A stretch of DNA of 51,231 nucleotides. Origin: Clostridia bacterium (GTDB lineage: Bacteria > Bacillota > Clostridia > Oscillospirales > CAG-272). A program made the position numbers and the translations under genes. Positions 1-8,262 of the stretch are shown one piece after another; within the stretch, counting starts at the first letter, position 1, and each line of letters opens with the position of its first letter. The DNA lies in contig JAGCLY010000074.1 in NCBI GenBank assembly GCA_017646745.1, positions 1 through 51,231 of the forward strand, written 5' to 3'. Below the pieces are notes generated by a model. That model had not been told where the DNA came from, ran no database searches, and was given only the letters and a program-made list of their open reading frames with translations.

Positions 1-1
1 G

Positions 2-91
2 CTCGTTGGTATTGCATGCGCAGTCATCGACCTTTACGTTGTAGTTGGTGCGATACTTTCTGTTCTTGATTATCTCGGTGTACTCAAGTAA
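2..91 (+). CDS. C-terminal fragment of an unidentified membrane protein
   Basis: The window opens inside a reading frame that runs 29 codons to a TAA at 89-91. The visible peptide is almost entirely hydrophobic (LVGIACAVIDLYVVVGAILS, then VLDYLGVLK) and looks like a last transmembrane helix with a short Lys-ended tail. A strong intrinsic terminator follows 32 bases later, which supports this being the true end of a gene. The family cannot be recognised from so short a piece. Confidence 0.6.
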   Translation, partial: LVGIACAVIDLYVVVGAILSVLDYLGVLK

Positions 92-122
92 GAAGAAAAG
101 TGATAAATAAACCATAAGAAAT

Positions 123-160
123 AGATCGTGTGAATTTAATTCTCACGATCTGTTTTTTTG
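123..160 (+). terminator. Rho-independent terminator of the upstream partial gene
   Basis: Nearly perfect hairpin: agatcgtg pairs with cacgatct, and the inner gaatt/aattc pairs around a single T. A run of seven T follows directly. The rest of 160-366 is AT-rich sequence in which I see no gene. Confidence 0.85.
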
Positions 161-366
161 CAAAAATCTGACAAAAAACGAATATATGTAAACTACTATT
201 TACTATATTTAGCCTTTTTTTTGGAATTTGGGCAAAAGGACTTTTGATATATGTTGAAATTTGAAGCAAAAAAGCGGTTTTTTGGGGGAGTAGATAGTCT
301 TGAAAGCCGCATGGATGCGCACAGATTTACTTATCGTCCCGTTTGCCATATTTTTTCTTAAATAAG

Positions 367-395
367 TTGACAAATTTAAAATAATATGTTAAAAT
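367..395 (+). promoter_or_regulatory. Sigma-A promoter for the Cys-repeat protein gene
   Basis: TTGACA at 367-372, a 17-base spacer and TAAAAT at 390-395, about 40 bases before the start codon. The gene has an AAGGAGA ribosome site at 424-430. Confidence 0.85.
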
Positions 396-435
396 ATTAT
401 GATTATAAATTATTGTATTATTTAAGGAGATAAAA

Positions 436-2457
436 ATGAACGAGATACTGAGCTTGATCAAGACAAAGGAGAGGGTAATCATTGCCTCTGCTATGTCTGC
501 TTTTGCTGTTGTTCTTGCTGTAGTTATCGGAATTGTATCTGGAGCTACTAACGAGGGTCATACTCATAGATTTGATTTTCATCTTGAGATGGGAGAGGAT
601 GGCGAGCTTAACCTTGTCGGTGACTGCTTTGACGGCGAATGTAAGGATCCTCACCACGTTATGGATATTACCGATGGATTAATTGAAAATGTTGTGACCG
701 CAGCTACCTGTTGCTCTGACGGTGTAACCGAGTATTCTTACTTTAACAGCGCAGACGGCCTCATCTATACATATACTCACAAGGTTTCTGCTTTGCCTCA
801 CTCTTACGTGGGTCAGAAATCTGTTGACGATAACGGTTCGCTTACAATTATTGCAGACTGTGTTAACGAGGGCTGTACAATCCAGCCTGTCACCGTAGGT
901 GACTCTAATGGCCTTAAGGTGGTGTCTACAGTTGCCGCAACCTGCCATACTCCTAAAATTGAAAGCTTTGCGTTCAATGTGAATGGTGTTGATTCGACTG
1001 TTACGGTTATTACAGAAGAGGATGTGCCTCATAAGCTTAACGGTACCTTTGTTACAGATTTTCTCCTTTCCGAGGGCGTATATAAGTATGATACCATCGG
1101 CATGACTCTTGTTAACGAGAAGACCGTTGCATGTGGTATGACAGCAGATGCTACCTATGTATGCGAGGAGTGCGGACAGGCTCAGAGCGTTACCGTAGGT
1201 AAGGTTAATCATAATTTCTTGTACGTTGAGGATGAGAGTGAAATGCCTACCACCTCTGCCGCAGGTAAGGCTTATATTAAGTGCCTCAACACCGATTGCA
1301 CTGAGGAAAAGTCGATTGAGCTTCCTCGCATCGTTGAGAACGAAACCGCTACTATCATAGCCGAAGCAACCGAGGTTAGCCTTAAGGTCATCAGATACAG
1401 CTATGTTAACGATGAATATGGCATTAACATCGAATTTGACCTTGAGGTGGGAGACAAGCTTTCTCATAACTATGCTTACAATCTTGTTCCTAACAGTGCT
1501 GGCGAGTTCGGTCTCGCTCTTGTTGGTGTCTGCTCTCAGCCTGGTTGCCAGACTCCTGATGTTCTTTATACAGACGGTTTGACCATAACCTTTACTAATA
1601 CGTCTACCTGCCATACTCCAGGTAAAATCATCTGGACATGTGTATGGGAAGGAGAGAAATATTATTTTGAGCTTCCTGCATCTGAGGATGACATGCCCTC
1701 GCACAACATACAGTACGCACCGGAACTTATAATTCTGCCTACCACAGAGAATAACGGATTTGCATATCTTGTTTGCGTAAATGACGGATGTACACAGAAG
1801 TTCGGTGAACAGATTCCTGCGGTTGTTGAAGGTGAAAACGCAGAATTTGATAGATATGAAAGCAATGAGAATGGCGATTTCAAGGTGCTTAATTATTTCT
1901 ATCATTCTGAGAGCCTTGGTTTTACTGTAGATTGCGAAATTTGGGTTGAAACTCATATTCACAGATACGAGTATCGACTTCACAAGGCTATTCCCGGTGT
2001 AGACGTTGATCTTGATGATAATATTTTCTTCCTTCAGGGGACCTGCTACAGTCAGTTTGGTGAGTGTGACAAACCCGAGATGTCACCCGAAGAGGTCGTT
2101 CCCGAATTTGAAAACACATCTAACTGTGTTGAGTATGGTGAATTCATATGGACCTATGAGAGGGAAGGTGTTATTTGCATATATACCGAGAAAAGCACAG
2201 AGCTCATTCCCGATGCACATACTTACAGTATAGTAAAAGGACAGACTCCGAGCTTTGAGTACGACGGTGTAGCACACGTGGTTTGTACTAACGAGGGATG
2301 CCGTGAGGAGCATCGAAATATAGTGCTTCCTAAAATGGAGATTGGTAAAAACACTGTTTCTATGACTGATGAAGAAGGAAATGAATATTATCTGTACACC
2401 TACATTATTCCCGGGTTTGAAATTAAGGTGACGGAGATAGTTCCTGTTACAAACTAA
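436..2457 (+). CDS. Membrane-anchored extracellular protein with tandem Cys-pair repeats
   Basis: This 673-residue protein has a short charged N-terminus, one hydrophobic segment at about residues 14-36 (signal anchor or uncleaved signal peptide), and then a long polar extracellular part. That part repeats a pattern in which a His/aromatic stretch leads into Cys pairs such as GDCFDGECKDP, ADCVNEGCT, KCLNTDCTEE, GVCSQPGCQTP, VCVNDGCTQ and VCTNEGCREE, alternating with TCHTP-like single-Cys segments. About four two-part repeats are visible. The paired cysteines could bind metal or form disulfides. I recognise no named family. It has its own consensus promoter and is followed by a hairpin, then the VTC/DUF4956/lipoprotein genes on the same strand, so a cell-surface role shared with them is likely but inferred. 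Confidence 0.85.
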   Translation: MNEILSLIKTKERVIIASAMSAFAVVLAVVIGIVSGATNEGHTHRFDFHLEMGEDGELNLVGDCFDGECKDPHHVMDITDGLIENVVTAATCCSDGVTEYSYFNSADGLIYTYTHKVSALPHSYVGQKSVDDNGSLTIIADCVNEGCTIQPVTVGDSNGLKVVSTVAATCHTPKIESFAFNVNGVDSTVTVITEEDVPHKLNGTFVTDFLLSEGVYKYDTIGMTLVNEKTVACGMTADATYVCEECGQAQSVTVGKVNHNFLYVEDESEMPTTSAAGKAYIKCLNTDCTEEKSIELPRIVENETATIIAEATEVSLKVIRYSYVNDEYGINIEFDLEVGDKLSHNYAYNLVPNSAGEFGLALVGVCSQPGCQTPDVLYTDGLTITFTNTSTCHTPGKIIWTCVWEGEKYYFELPASEDDMPSHNIQYAPELIILPTTENNGFAYLVCVNDGCTQKFGEQIPAVVEGENAEFDRYESNENGDFKVLNYFYHSESLGFTVDCEIWVETHIHRYEYRLHKAIPGVDVDLDDNIFFLQGTCYSQFGECDKPEMSPEEVVPEFENTSNCVEYGEFIWTYEREGVICIYTEKSTELIPDAHTYSIVKGQTPSFEYDGVAHVVCTNEGCREEHRNIVLPKMEIGKNTVSMTDEEGNEYYLYTYIIPGFEIKVTEIVPVTN

Positions 2458-2473
2458 TATTTTCGCACATACT

Positions 2474-2502
2474 GGCGACTCGCACCCTGCGTGCGGGTCG
2501 CC
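2474..2502 (+). terminator. Strong GC-rich hairpin, partial terminator or attenuator
   Basis: A 12-base-pair stem (ggcgactcgcac with gtgcgggtcgcc, one G-U pair) around a 5-base loop, followed only by TTATTG and not a real T-tract. It lies 16 bases after the Cys-repeat gene and before the VTC gene. No clear promoter lies between them, so it may reduce rather than stop read-through. Confidence 0.6.
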
Positions 2503-2549
2503 TTATTGCACAGATTAATCGCGCATAAAAAATGTTAAGGAGAGAGGAT

Positions 2550-3290
2550 GTGTCATACAAAAACGTTTTTCACCGGTTTGAGCTAAAGTATCTGATTACA
2601 CCGGAACAGAAAAAATATGTTTTGGATGCAATTTCGGGACGTATGTGTCTTGATGCTTATGGAAAAAACACAATTCGAAACGTATATTATGATACCGATA
2701 CATATGCTCTTATCCGTCGTTCTATCGAGAAGCCGATTTATAAGGAAAAGCTGAGAATCAGAAGCTATCAGCTTGCAGATAGCGACAGCATGGTGTTCGT
2801 AGAGCTGAAGAAAAAATATGACAAGGTGGTATATAAGCGCCGTATTTCCTTGCCCGAGGCTGTTGCTACGGCCTGGGTTGGCGGAGATATGCCTTCTCCA
2901 TGTGACACTCAGATCAGCCGTGAAATAGACTATTTCAAGACACTTTACAGCGGGCTTCGCCCCTCTATGTTTCTCTCTTATGAGAGGGAGGCATTTTACG
3001 ATCTTAGCGGTGGTGATTTTCGTGTTACCTTTGATGATAACATTCTTTGCCGTACAAGCGAAATATCTGTTTGTAAAGAGCCTTACGGTCATTCCATTTT
3101 ACCCGAGAACAGAGTGCTTATGGAGATAAAATGCCCCGGCGCTATACCGCTGTGGATGGTAAACATCCTTTCTCAAGGTAAAATATATAAAACTTCATTT
3201 TCAAAATACGGCACGGCGTATACCGAAACCGTCCTTGCCGAGCAATTAAAAGTAAAACGCATAGCAAAGGAGATTAAAATAAATGCCTAA
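2550..3290 (+). CDS. VTC-domain protein (polyphosphate polymerase-like)
   Basis: Recognised as a VTC domain of the triphosphate-tunnel superfamily, related to the catalytic domain of the eukaryotic VTC polyphosphate polymerase. The tunnel motifs appear in order: RFELKYLI near the N-terminus, NVYYDTD, EKLRIRSY, VELKKKYD followed by KRR, SYEREAF, RVTFDDN, LMEIKCP and the late SFSKYG lysine. The expected acidic and basic residues for binding metal and phosphate chains are all present. An ATG at 2532 is in frame, but the ribosome site AAGGAGAG (2537-2544) lies downstream of it and is ideally spaced for the in-frame GTG at 2550, which I chose (246 residues). It overlaps the DUF4956 gene by 8 bases. 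This gene pair is a recurrent neighbourhood in Bacillota; the actual product made here is inference. Confidence 0.9.
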   Translation: MSYKNVFHRFELKYLITPEQKKYVLDAISGRMCLDAYGKNTIRNVYYDTDTYALIRRSIEKPIYKEKLRIRSYQLADSDSMVFVELKKKYDKVVYKRRISLPEAVATAWVGGDMPSPCDTQISREIDYFKTLYSGLRPSMFLSYEREAFYDLSGGDFRVTFDDNILCRTSEISVCKEPYGHSILPENRVLMEIKCPGAIPLWMVNILSQGKIYKTSFSKYGTAYTETVLAEQLKVKRIAKEIKINA

Positions 3291-3978
3291 TAATATTTTC
3301 AGCGGAATCTTTGATTCCGAGCTTGCTTATGTAATAAGTCTTCCCGATTTTATGATCTGCCTCGGTGGAGCTATTTTGCTGGGTATTCTCCTTGCCTTTG
3401 CATATGCTTTTAAGGCAAGCTTTACTAAGAGCTTTGTTACAACTCTCGCTCTTTTACCCGCAATCGTTTGCGTCGTTATCATGATGGTAAACGGAAACAT
3501 CGGTGCAGGTGTTGCTGTGGCAGGCGCATTCAGCCTTGTTCGCTTCCGTAGCGCCCCCGGTACGGCAAGAGAGATTTCGGCGATATTCCTTGCTATGGGC
3601 ACCGGACTTATGTGCGGTATGGGATATATTGCCTTTGCGGCAATTTTCACTGTAATAATGGGTGCTCTGTTTGCTCTTTATAATTGTCTTGACCTTGGCT
3701 TTGGCCGCAGAATGGCTGTGCGTAAGAGCGTTAGAATTACTATTCCCGAGGATCTTGATTATACCAATGTGTTTGAGGATATATTCAAGGAGTATACTAC
3801 AAAATGTCAGCTTATTAGGGTTAAGAGCGTAAATATGGGAAGCATGTTCAGGCTTACATATGATGCTACGCTTCGTGACGCTTCTAAAGAAAAGGAGTTT
3901 ATAGATAAGCTCCGTACCAGAAATGGTAATCTTGAGGTTATGGTTTCCAGAGAGGAAACCAGCACAGGCGAGCTTTAA
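3283..3978 (+). CDS. DUF4956 family membrane protein
   Basis: 231 residues. The first ~140 hold four or five hydrophobic segments (about 20-42, 48-68, 72-90 and 100-135) with the conserved SLVRFRSAPGT stretch between them. The C-terminal ~85 residues are a soluble alpha/beta domain that reads like a small regulatory or dimerisation domain. The start codon lies inside the VTC gene after AAAGGAG, implying translational coupling. DUF4956 proteins are commonly encoded next to VTC-domain proteins, so it may be the membrane partner through which polyphosphate or a similar polymer is made or exported. The biochemical role is not established. Confidence 0.9.
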   Translation: MPNNIFSGIFDSELAYVISLPDFMICLGGAILLGILLAFAYAFKASFTKSFVTTLALLPAIVCVVIMMVNGNIGAGVAVAGAFSLVRFRSAPGTAREISAIFLAMGTGLMCGMGYIAFAAIFTVIMGALFALYNCLDLGFGRRMAVRKSVRITIPEDLDYTNVFEDIFKEYTTKCQLIRVKSVNMGSMFRLTYDATLRDASKEKEFIDKLRTRNGNLEVMVSREETSTGEL

Positions 3979-3999
3979 TCTTTCATAGGAGGATTAACT

Positions 4000-6111
4000 A
4001 TGAAAAAAAGAATAATAGCGCTACTCCTATTGGTAACCGTTTTGCTTACCGCATGTAACAGAAATAAGCCCGATGGTGATAATTTCAAGGATAACGTTCC
4101 GCCACATCCTAACGGTCAGCAGGGAAGCAATATTACAAACGATGATAACACCTCTTACGGTGATAGCCTTGAGAGCATGGGCGCACTTGACGGCTTTTTT
4201 GAGGAGGAGCTTTGCGACGTTGAGATAAAGTGTATTTCGGGCACTCCCGGATGCTATACGCTGGATGGCAACGTTCTTATCTTCACGGCGGTTAGGGCCG
4301 AGACTGTATATTCTATCTCCGGCAAGCTTAACGGCAGTATCGTTATTGATACCGGCGACACCTATAAATTCGACCTTGAGTTTTGCGACTTTTCTCTTGT
4401 TTCAGATGATACTAACCCCATAACCGTACTCAGTGGAGATGAGGTTTCTATTCAGGCGAAAAAAGATACAAAAAATTACATCTATGACATGCGCGCCGCT
4501 CTTTCGGCAGATGATACCGAGTCTCACTCGGGCGCAATATACTCTGAGGTTGACCTTGAAATAGCAGGCAAGGGTCAGCTGACCGTTTTGTCCGAAAACA
4601 ACAACGGTATTCACTCTAAAAAGGACCTGCAGGTTAAGAATCTTACCCTTACAGTAAGCGCTAAGGATAATGCTCTTAAGGGTAACGATAGCGTTGAGCT
4701 GGAGAATGCTACTGCAACGGTTATTGCTACCGTTGGCGATGCTATTAAGACCACCAACAGCGATATATCCAACAAGGGAAATCAGCGTGGTACAGTGTCT
4801 GTTCTCGGCGGTGCTTATAATGTTTATGCGGCATGTGACGGCATTGATGCTGCTTACGATGTGGTTGTTGATGATAGCACCAGCGTTCTTAACATATATA
4901 CTGATAAATATTCCAGTTACTCTGAGGAGGTTATCTCCAACTCTGAGTCGGTTTATTATATCAGATTTAACAGCAATTCTTATACATATTCTGTAAAGTA
5001 TTACAACTCCGATACCGATTATACTTGGGTAAATGCCGAGTATCATTCGACTGTATCGGGTGGCAGAGGCACCCATTTTTACTACTCCTTCCCTAAGAAT
5101 ATGAACTATTCCAAGCTACAGTTCTACGTTTATTCTTCGGATATGCAGCAGGGACAGGATGGCGATTATGTGGTTGCATCTGACTATATTACTCCAAACG
5201 GAGCATATGATACTCTTGCTTTAAGCAACCGTAACGGATATCTTAATTATAACTGGACAAATTATGGCAGCAGCTCGGCTTCCGGCGGTCCCGGCGGTGG
5301 TATGAATGATGGAAACAGCGATAAGGGCGACCACTCTGCTAAGGGTATAAAGGCATCTAACGAGGTTGTAATCAAGGCAGGCTCGGTTAATATCAAGTCC
5401 TATGATGATGCTATCCATGCCAAAAACGATGATGCTCTTGAAAATGGAGCAACTGCTACCGGTAACCTGACAATTCAGGGTGGCTCGATTACCCTTTACT
5501 CTAACGATGACGGCGTGCACGCCGACGGTGCTCTTACTATTGAGAACGGTACTGTAAGCATTATAAACAGCTATGAGGGCATGGAGGGCTCTACGGTTGA
5601 GGTTATAGGCGGCAGCGTAAACGTTGTTGCCAAGGATGACGGAATCAATGCTGCTGCATCCAGTGGTACTGCTATTGCGGTCAGCGGCGGTTCTCTTTAT
5701 ATATATTGCGGCGGTGACGGCCTTGACTCCAATAGTCGCACCTCCTACAGCGGTATATCCTTCAGCGGGGGTAAAACTCTTGTTATTTCAACCTCCGGCG
5801 GAAATTCCGCTATTGACAGCGAGGCTGGATATAGTTATACAGGAGGCAGTGTAGTTGCCATTATGCCTAAGGGCGGCATGTCCAACGAGGCTACTAAGTG
5901 TCAGAACTTCAGCAGTGTGGGCAAGAGCGGCAGTATCTCTCTTACTGAGGGCGGTTATCTTATCTGCGAGGTAGGCGGCAACACGCTTACCGTTAATATG
6001 CCTGTATCTATGTTTGCACTTGTTGTAGTGCTTGGCAGCTCGTCTGCAAACGCAAGCTACTCTGCATCGAGTGAGCATAATCTTGCTAAGGGCGAGTTTA
6101 TTTGGAAATAA
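4000..6111 (+). CDS. Lipoprotein with carbohydrate-binding (DUF4353-type) repeats
   Basis: 703 residues with a lipoprotein signal peptide (lipobox LTAC, Cys19) and a Gly/Asp/Asn-rich body. The body is built from repeated short beta segments, each ending in patterns such as NNGIHS, DNALKG, DGIDAA, DDAIHAK, DDGVHAD, DDGINAA and DGLDSN, as in the right-handed parallel beta structure expected for the carbohydrate-binding DUF4353 family often encoded beside CotH and VTC genes. A Gly/Ser linker near residue 430 separates two halves. AGGAGG precedes the start and a strong terminator follows the stop, so this ends the surface operon. A role in binding surface polymer outside the cell is inference. 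Confidence 0.88.
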   Translation: MKKRIIALLLLVTVLLTACNRNKPDGDNFKDNVPPHPNGQQGSNITNDDNTSYGDSLESMGALDGFFEEELCDVEIKCISGTPGCYTLDGNVLIFTAVRAETVYSISGKLNGSIVIDTGDTYKFDLEFCDFSLVSDDTNPITVLSGDEVSIQAKKDTKNYIYDMRAALSADDTESHSGAIYSEVDLEIAGKGQLTVLSENNNGIHSKKDLQVKNLTLTVSAKDNALKGNDSVELENATATVIATVGDAIKTTNSDISNKGNQRGTVSVLGGAYNVYAACDGIDAAYDVVVDDSTSVLNIYTDKYSSYSEEVISNSESVYYIRFNSNSYTYSVKYYNSDTDYTWVNAEYHSTVSGGRGTHFYYSFPKNMNYSKLQFYVYSSDMQQGQDGDYVVASDYITPNGAYDTLALSNRNGYLNYNWTNYGSSSASGGPGGGMNDGNSDKGDHSAKGIKASNEVVIKAGSVNIKSYDDAIHAKNDDALENGATATGNLTIQGGSITLYSNDDGVHADGALTIENGTVSIINSYEGMEGSTVEVIGGSVNVVAKDDGINAAASSGTAIAVSGGSLYIYCGGDGLDSNSRTSYSGISFSGGKTLVISTSGGNSAIDSEAGYSYTGGSVVAIMPKGGMSNEATKCQNFSSVGKSGSISLTEGGYLICEVGGNTLTVNMPVSMFALVVVLGSSSANASYSASSEHNLAKGEFIWK

Positions 6112-6114
6112 ACC

Positions 6115-6141
6115 AAAGGACGGCTTTTGCCGTCCTTTTTT
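6115..6141. terminator. Terminator after the carbohydrate-binding lipoprotein gene
   Basis: AAAGGACGGC pairs with GCCGTCCTTT around TTTT, followed by a T-run. It lies between convergent genes and overlaps the end of the minus-strand gene, so it may serve both, more strongly on the plus strand. Confidence 0.88.
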
Positions 6142-6526
6142 ATACATACGATTTATTGATGGCGTCTGCCAGCGGTAGAAACACCAGGGCAACACCTGCC
6201 CATATAAGGCTGAATATAGGGCATATCTGCCCTAAAATGTTGAAAGGCTGATTACTGTAATCCCACACGTTCATTCCAAGCCAGACGTTGAATATCAGGC
6301 CAAAGACCAGCTCTATTGCCGTAACTCCAAGGGCGCACACCGCTGCTTTGATAAGTATGTTTTGCCCCTTCAGCGCCCTCGAAACCATAGCAAACATAGC
6401 AAAGCACAGTCCTCCTGCTATCATCATCGACCAGTGTGTGCGACCTCGCCACATTATCTCTATTGCGGCATATCCAACCGCCCCTAGAATAAAGCATAAG
6501 CCGTATTTTTTGATACCTCTGAACAT
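6140..6526 (-). CDS. Small four-helix membrane protein, putative ABC-transporter type IV (CmpB-like) family
   Basis: 128 residues with about four membrane segments and short loops; the tail WDYSNQPFNILGQICP resembles the conserved region of the putative ABC-transporter type IV family (PF06541). No ATPase gene is adjacent, and the family's transporter label is weakly supported. A GTG six bases upstream is in frame, but the GGGGGA ribosome site is only 2 bases from it and 8 bases from the ATG at 6526, so I chose the ATG. It is a single-gene unit. Confidence 0.75.
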   Translation of the reverse strand: MFRGIKKYGLCFILGAVGYAAIEIMWRGRTHWSMMIAGGLCFAMFAMVSRALKGQNILIKAAVCALGVTAIELVFGLIFNVWLGMNVWDYSNQPFNILGQICPIFSLIWAGVALVFLPLADAINKSYV

Positions 6527-6672
6527 CGGCACATTCCCCCAAAAAACATTAATTGTTTATTAGTATTTGCTTTTTCTTTATTTTTATGCCGAGCAAGTAT
6601 ATCCAAGCGGGGTATGTGAACTTACGCACCTTACTTTCGTGCGGTGCTAAGCTCAAATCTGTTTATCACAAA

Positions 6673-6713
6673 CAACAAAAGAGACCTGTCGAGATGACAG
6701 GTCTCTTTTGTTG
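6673..6713 (-). terminator. Terminator of tRNA-Gln
   Basis: An 18-base-pair perfect stem (caacaaaagagacctgtc with its exact complement) around a 5-base loop. On the minus strand it starts at the last bases of the tRNA CCA end, so the stem may also guide 3' processing. The stretch 6541-6672 has no gene; it holds weak tRNA-like fragments described in the findings. Confidence 0.85.
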
Positions 6714-6786
6714 GCAGGGGTAGCAAGATTTGAACTTACGAATGAGGGAGTCAAAGTCCCTTGCCTTACCGCTTGGCGATACCCCT
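6712..6786 (-). tRNA. tRNA-Gln (anticodon TTG)
   Basis: Read on the minus strand this folds as a full cloverleaf. The acceptor stem AGGGGTA pairs with TACCCCT, the D-arm contains AAGCGGTAAGGC, the anticodon stem AGGGA/TCCCT encloses loop CTTTGAC with anticodon TTG, and the T-arm contains GTTCAAATC. The discriminator is G and CCA is encoded. It has its own promoter and a strong terminator. Confidence 0.96.
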
Positions 6787-6803
6787 ATAAATGATACTGG
6801 ATT

Positions 6804-6832
6804 ATTTTATCATAAAATTATCAATATGTCAA
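6804..6832 (-). promoter_or_regulatory. Promoter of tRNA-Gln
   Basis: On the minus strand TTGACA (6832-6827), a 17-base spacer and TAAAAT (6809-6804), 18 bases before the tRNA 5' end. Confidence 0.85.
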
Positions 6833-6892
6833 TAACTTTTTGTCAAATGTTTGACTAAACAAAAAGCAAAGCCTTATATTTTTTAAAATCTA

Positions 6893-6921
6893 TTGAAACG
6901 CTCATTACTTTATGATATAAT
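6893..6921 (+). promoter_or_regulatory. Promoter of the rlmA-ruvX-ansA unit
   Basis: TTGAAA at 6893-6898, a 17-base spacer and a perfect TATAAT at 6916-6921. Confidence 0.85.
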
Positions 6922-6985
6922 GTATGAGTAAAAGAATGCCTTTTTGCAATTATAATGCTGAAAATGATTAGAGGATTTAGGAAGA

Positions 6986-7798
6986 ATGCGCTTTGTTTGC
7001 CCTAATTGCGGTGGAAAACTGAATATTAACGATAAGTCTGCCACCTGTATCAAGGGGCATTCCTTTGATAAGGCGCGTGGTGGATACTATAATCTGCTTG
7101 TAGGCAATACCGGCGGAATTCACGGTGACAACAAGGAGATGGTTCTGGCAAGAAGAGCTTTTCTCGGCGGCGGATATTACGAGCCTCTTGCAAGTCGCCT
7201 TTCACAGCATGCTATTGCTCATACTCCGGTGGGCGGATGCTTGCTCGATGCAGGCGCAGGAGAGGGATATTATACCGATATTATCGAGCGCGCTCTCTTT
7301 GATCGTGACGGAATCAGCGACGTAAGCGCCTTTGATATTTCAAAGGATGCTGTGCGTGAAATAAGCAGGAAGAATCCCCGTATTTCACTTGCGGTTGCGG
7401 GCTCTTATCATATGCCCATTGCCGACGGTGAATTTGATACAGTTATAAACACCTTCTCACCTCTTGCGCTTGAAGAAACACGCAGAGTACTGAAAATGGG
7501 CGGTCACTTTATTATGGCGATCCCCGGTGAGATGCATCTCTTTGATCTTAAATCGGTGGTATATGATACACCGTATAAAAACGTGGTGGCAGACCCGGCT
7601 CTTGACGGCTTTGAGCTGCTTATAGACGAGCCATTGACCTATAAAATTCATCTTGAGAATAGCGAGAGTGTAAGAAATCTCTTTATGATGACACCCTATG
7701 CCTATCGTACAAGACCCTCTGACAGGGCAAAGATAGAGGGGCTTGATAACCTTACATGTACTGCGGATTTCCGTATTTTCATATATAAAAAGTCTTGA
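6986..7798 (+). CDS. rlmA: 23S rRNA guanine-N1 methyltransferase, RlmA family
   Basis: 270 residues with the two-part RlmA layout. The N-terminal zinc ribbon has ligands Cys5, Cys8, Cys21 and His25, followed by the typical GYYNLL stretch. A class I methyltransferase fold follows, with LLDAGAGEGYYT as the S-adenosylmethionine loop near residue 88. Gram-positive members (RlmA-II/TlrB type) methylate a guanine in hairpin 35 of 23S rRNA near the macrolide site, while the enterobacterial type uses a neighbouring base; I cannot tell the exact target here. It is the first gene of a tight operon with ruvX and ansA. Confidence 0.88.
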   Translation: MRFVCPNCGGKLNINDKSATCIKGHSFDKARGGYYNLLVGNTGGIHGDNKEMVLARRAFLGGGYYEPLASRLSQHAIAHTPVGGCLLDAGAGEGYYTDIIERALFDRDGISDVSAFDISKDAVREISRKNPRISLAVAGSYHMPIADGEFDTVINTFSPLALEETRRVLKMGGHFIMAIPGEMHLFDLKSVVYDTPYKNVVADPALDGFELLIDEPLTYKIHLENSESVRNLFMMTPYAYRTRPSDRAKIEGLDNLTCTADFRIFIYKKS

Positions 7799-7813
7799 TT
7801 TTGGGAGAATAAA

Positions 7814-8251
7814 ATGGATATTACTCACGGTAAATATCTTGGCGTAGACTACGGTGACAAGCGCACCGGCCTTGCCGAATGTGACATTTCGGGCATGCTG
7901 GCCAGCGGAATTTGTACTATCAGCGAGGGCGGAATGAGAAACACCGCTATTCGTGTAGCAAAGGAAGCCGAGTCACGCACATGCAAAAAAATAATAATTG
8001 GTTTGCCCAAAAACATGGACGGCAGCGAGGGTGAGCGAACACAGGTTATACGCGCATTTGCCGACCTTCTTCGCGAGCAAACGGATATTCCTATTGATTT
8101 TTATGACGAGCGTATGACGACTATGGTTGCATACCGTTTTCTCGTCGAGACCGGTACGTACGGCAAAAAACGTAAGGATGCCGTTGATACGCTCTCTGCT
8201 GAGATCATATTGCAGAACTACATTGACCGAGAGCGGGCAATGAAAAGGTGA
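7814..8251 (+). CDS. ruvX: Putative Holliday junction resolvase / pre-16S rRNA nuclease RuvX (YqgF)
   Basis: 145 residues of RNase H fold. It begins with GVDYGDKRTG, including the catalytic Asp12, and carries the later conserved IIGLPKNMDGSEG and YDERMTT stretches, the latter with the acidic residue of the active site. The length is typical for the family. Family members are described both as resolvases and as nucleases maturing the 16S rRNA 5' end; the latter fits its position after an rRNA methyltransferase gene. The ribosome site GGGAGAA precedes the ATG. Confidence 0.93.
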   Translation: MDITHGKYLGVDYGDKRTGLAECDISGMLASGICTISEGGMRNTAIRVAKEAESRTCKKIIIGLPKNMDGSEGERTQVIRAFADLLREQTDIPIDFYDERMTTMVAYRFLVETGTYGKKRKDAVDTLSAEIILQNYIDRERAMKR

Positions 8252-8262
8252 GGGGGATTATA

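Noticed and set aside
679..1983. 434-codon minus-strand frame opposite the Cys-repeat protein
   Set aside because: It has no promoter or ribosome site and no recognisable domains. The plus-strand frame has a signal anchor, regular repeats, a promoter and a ribosome site.
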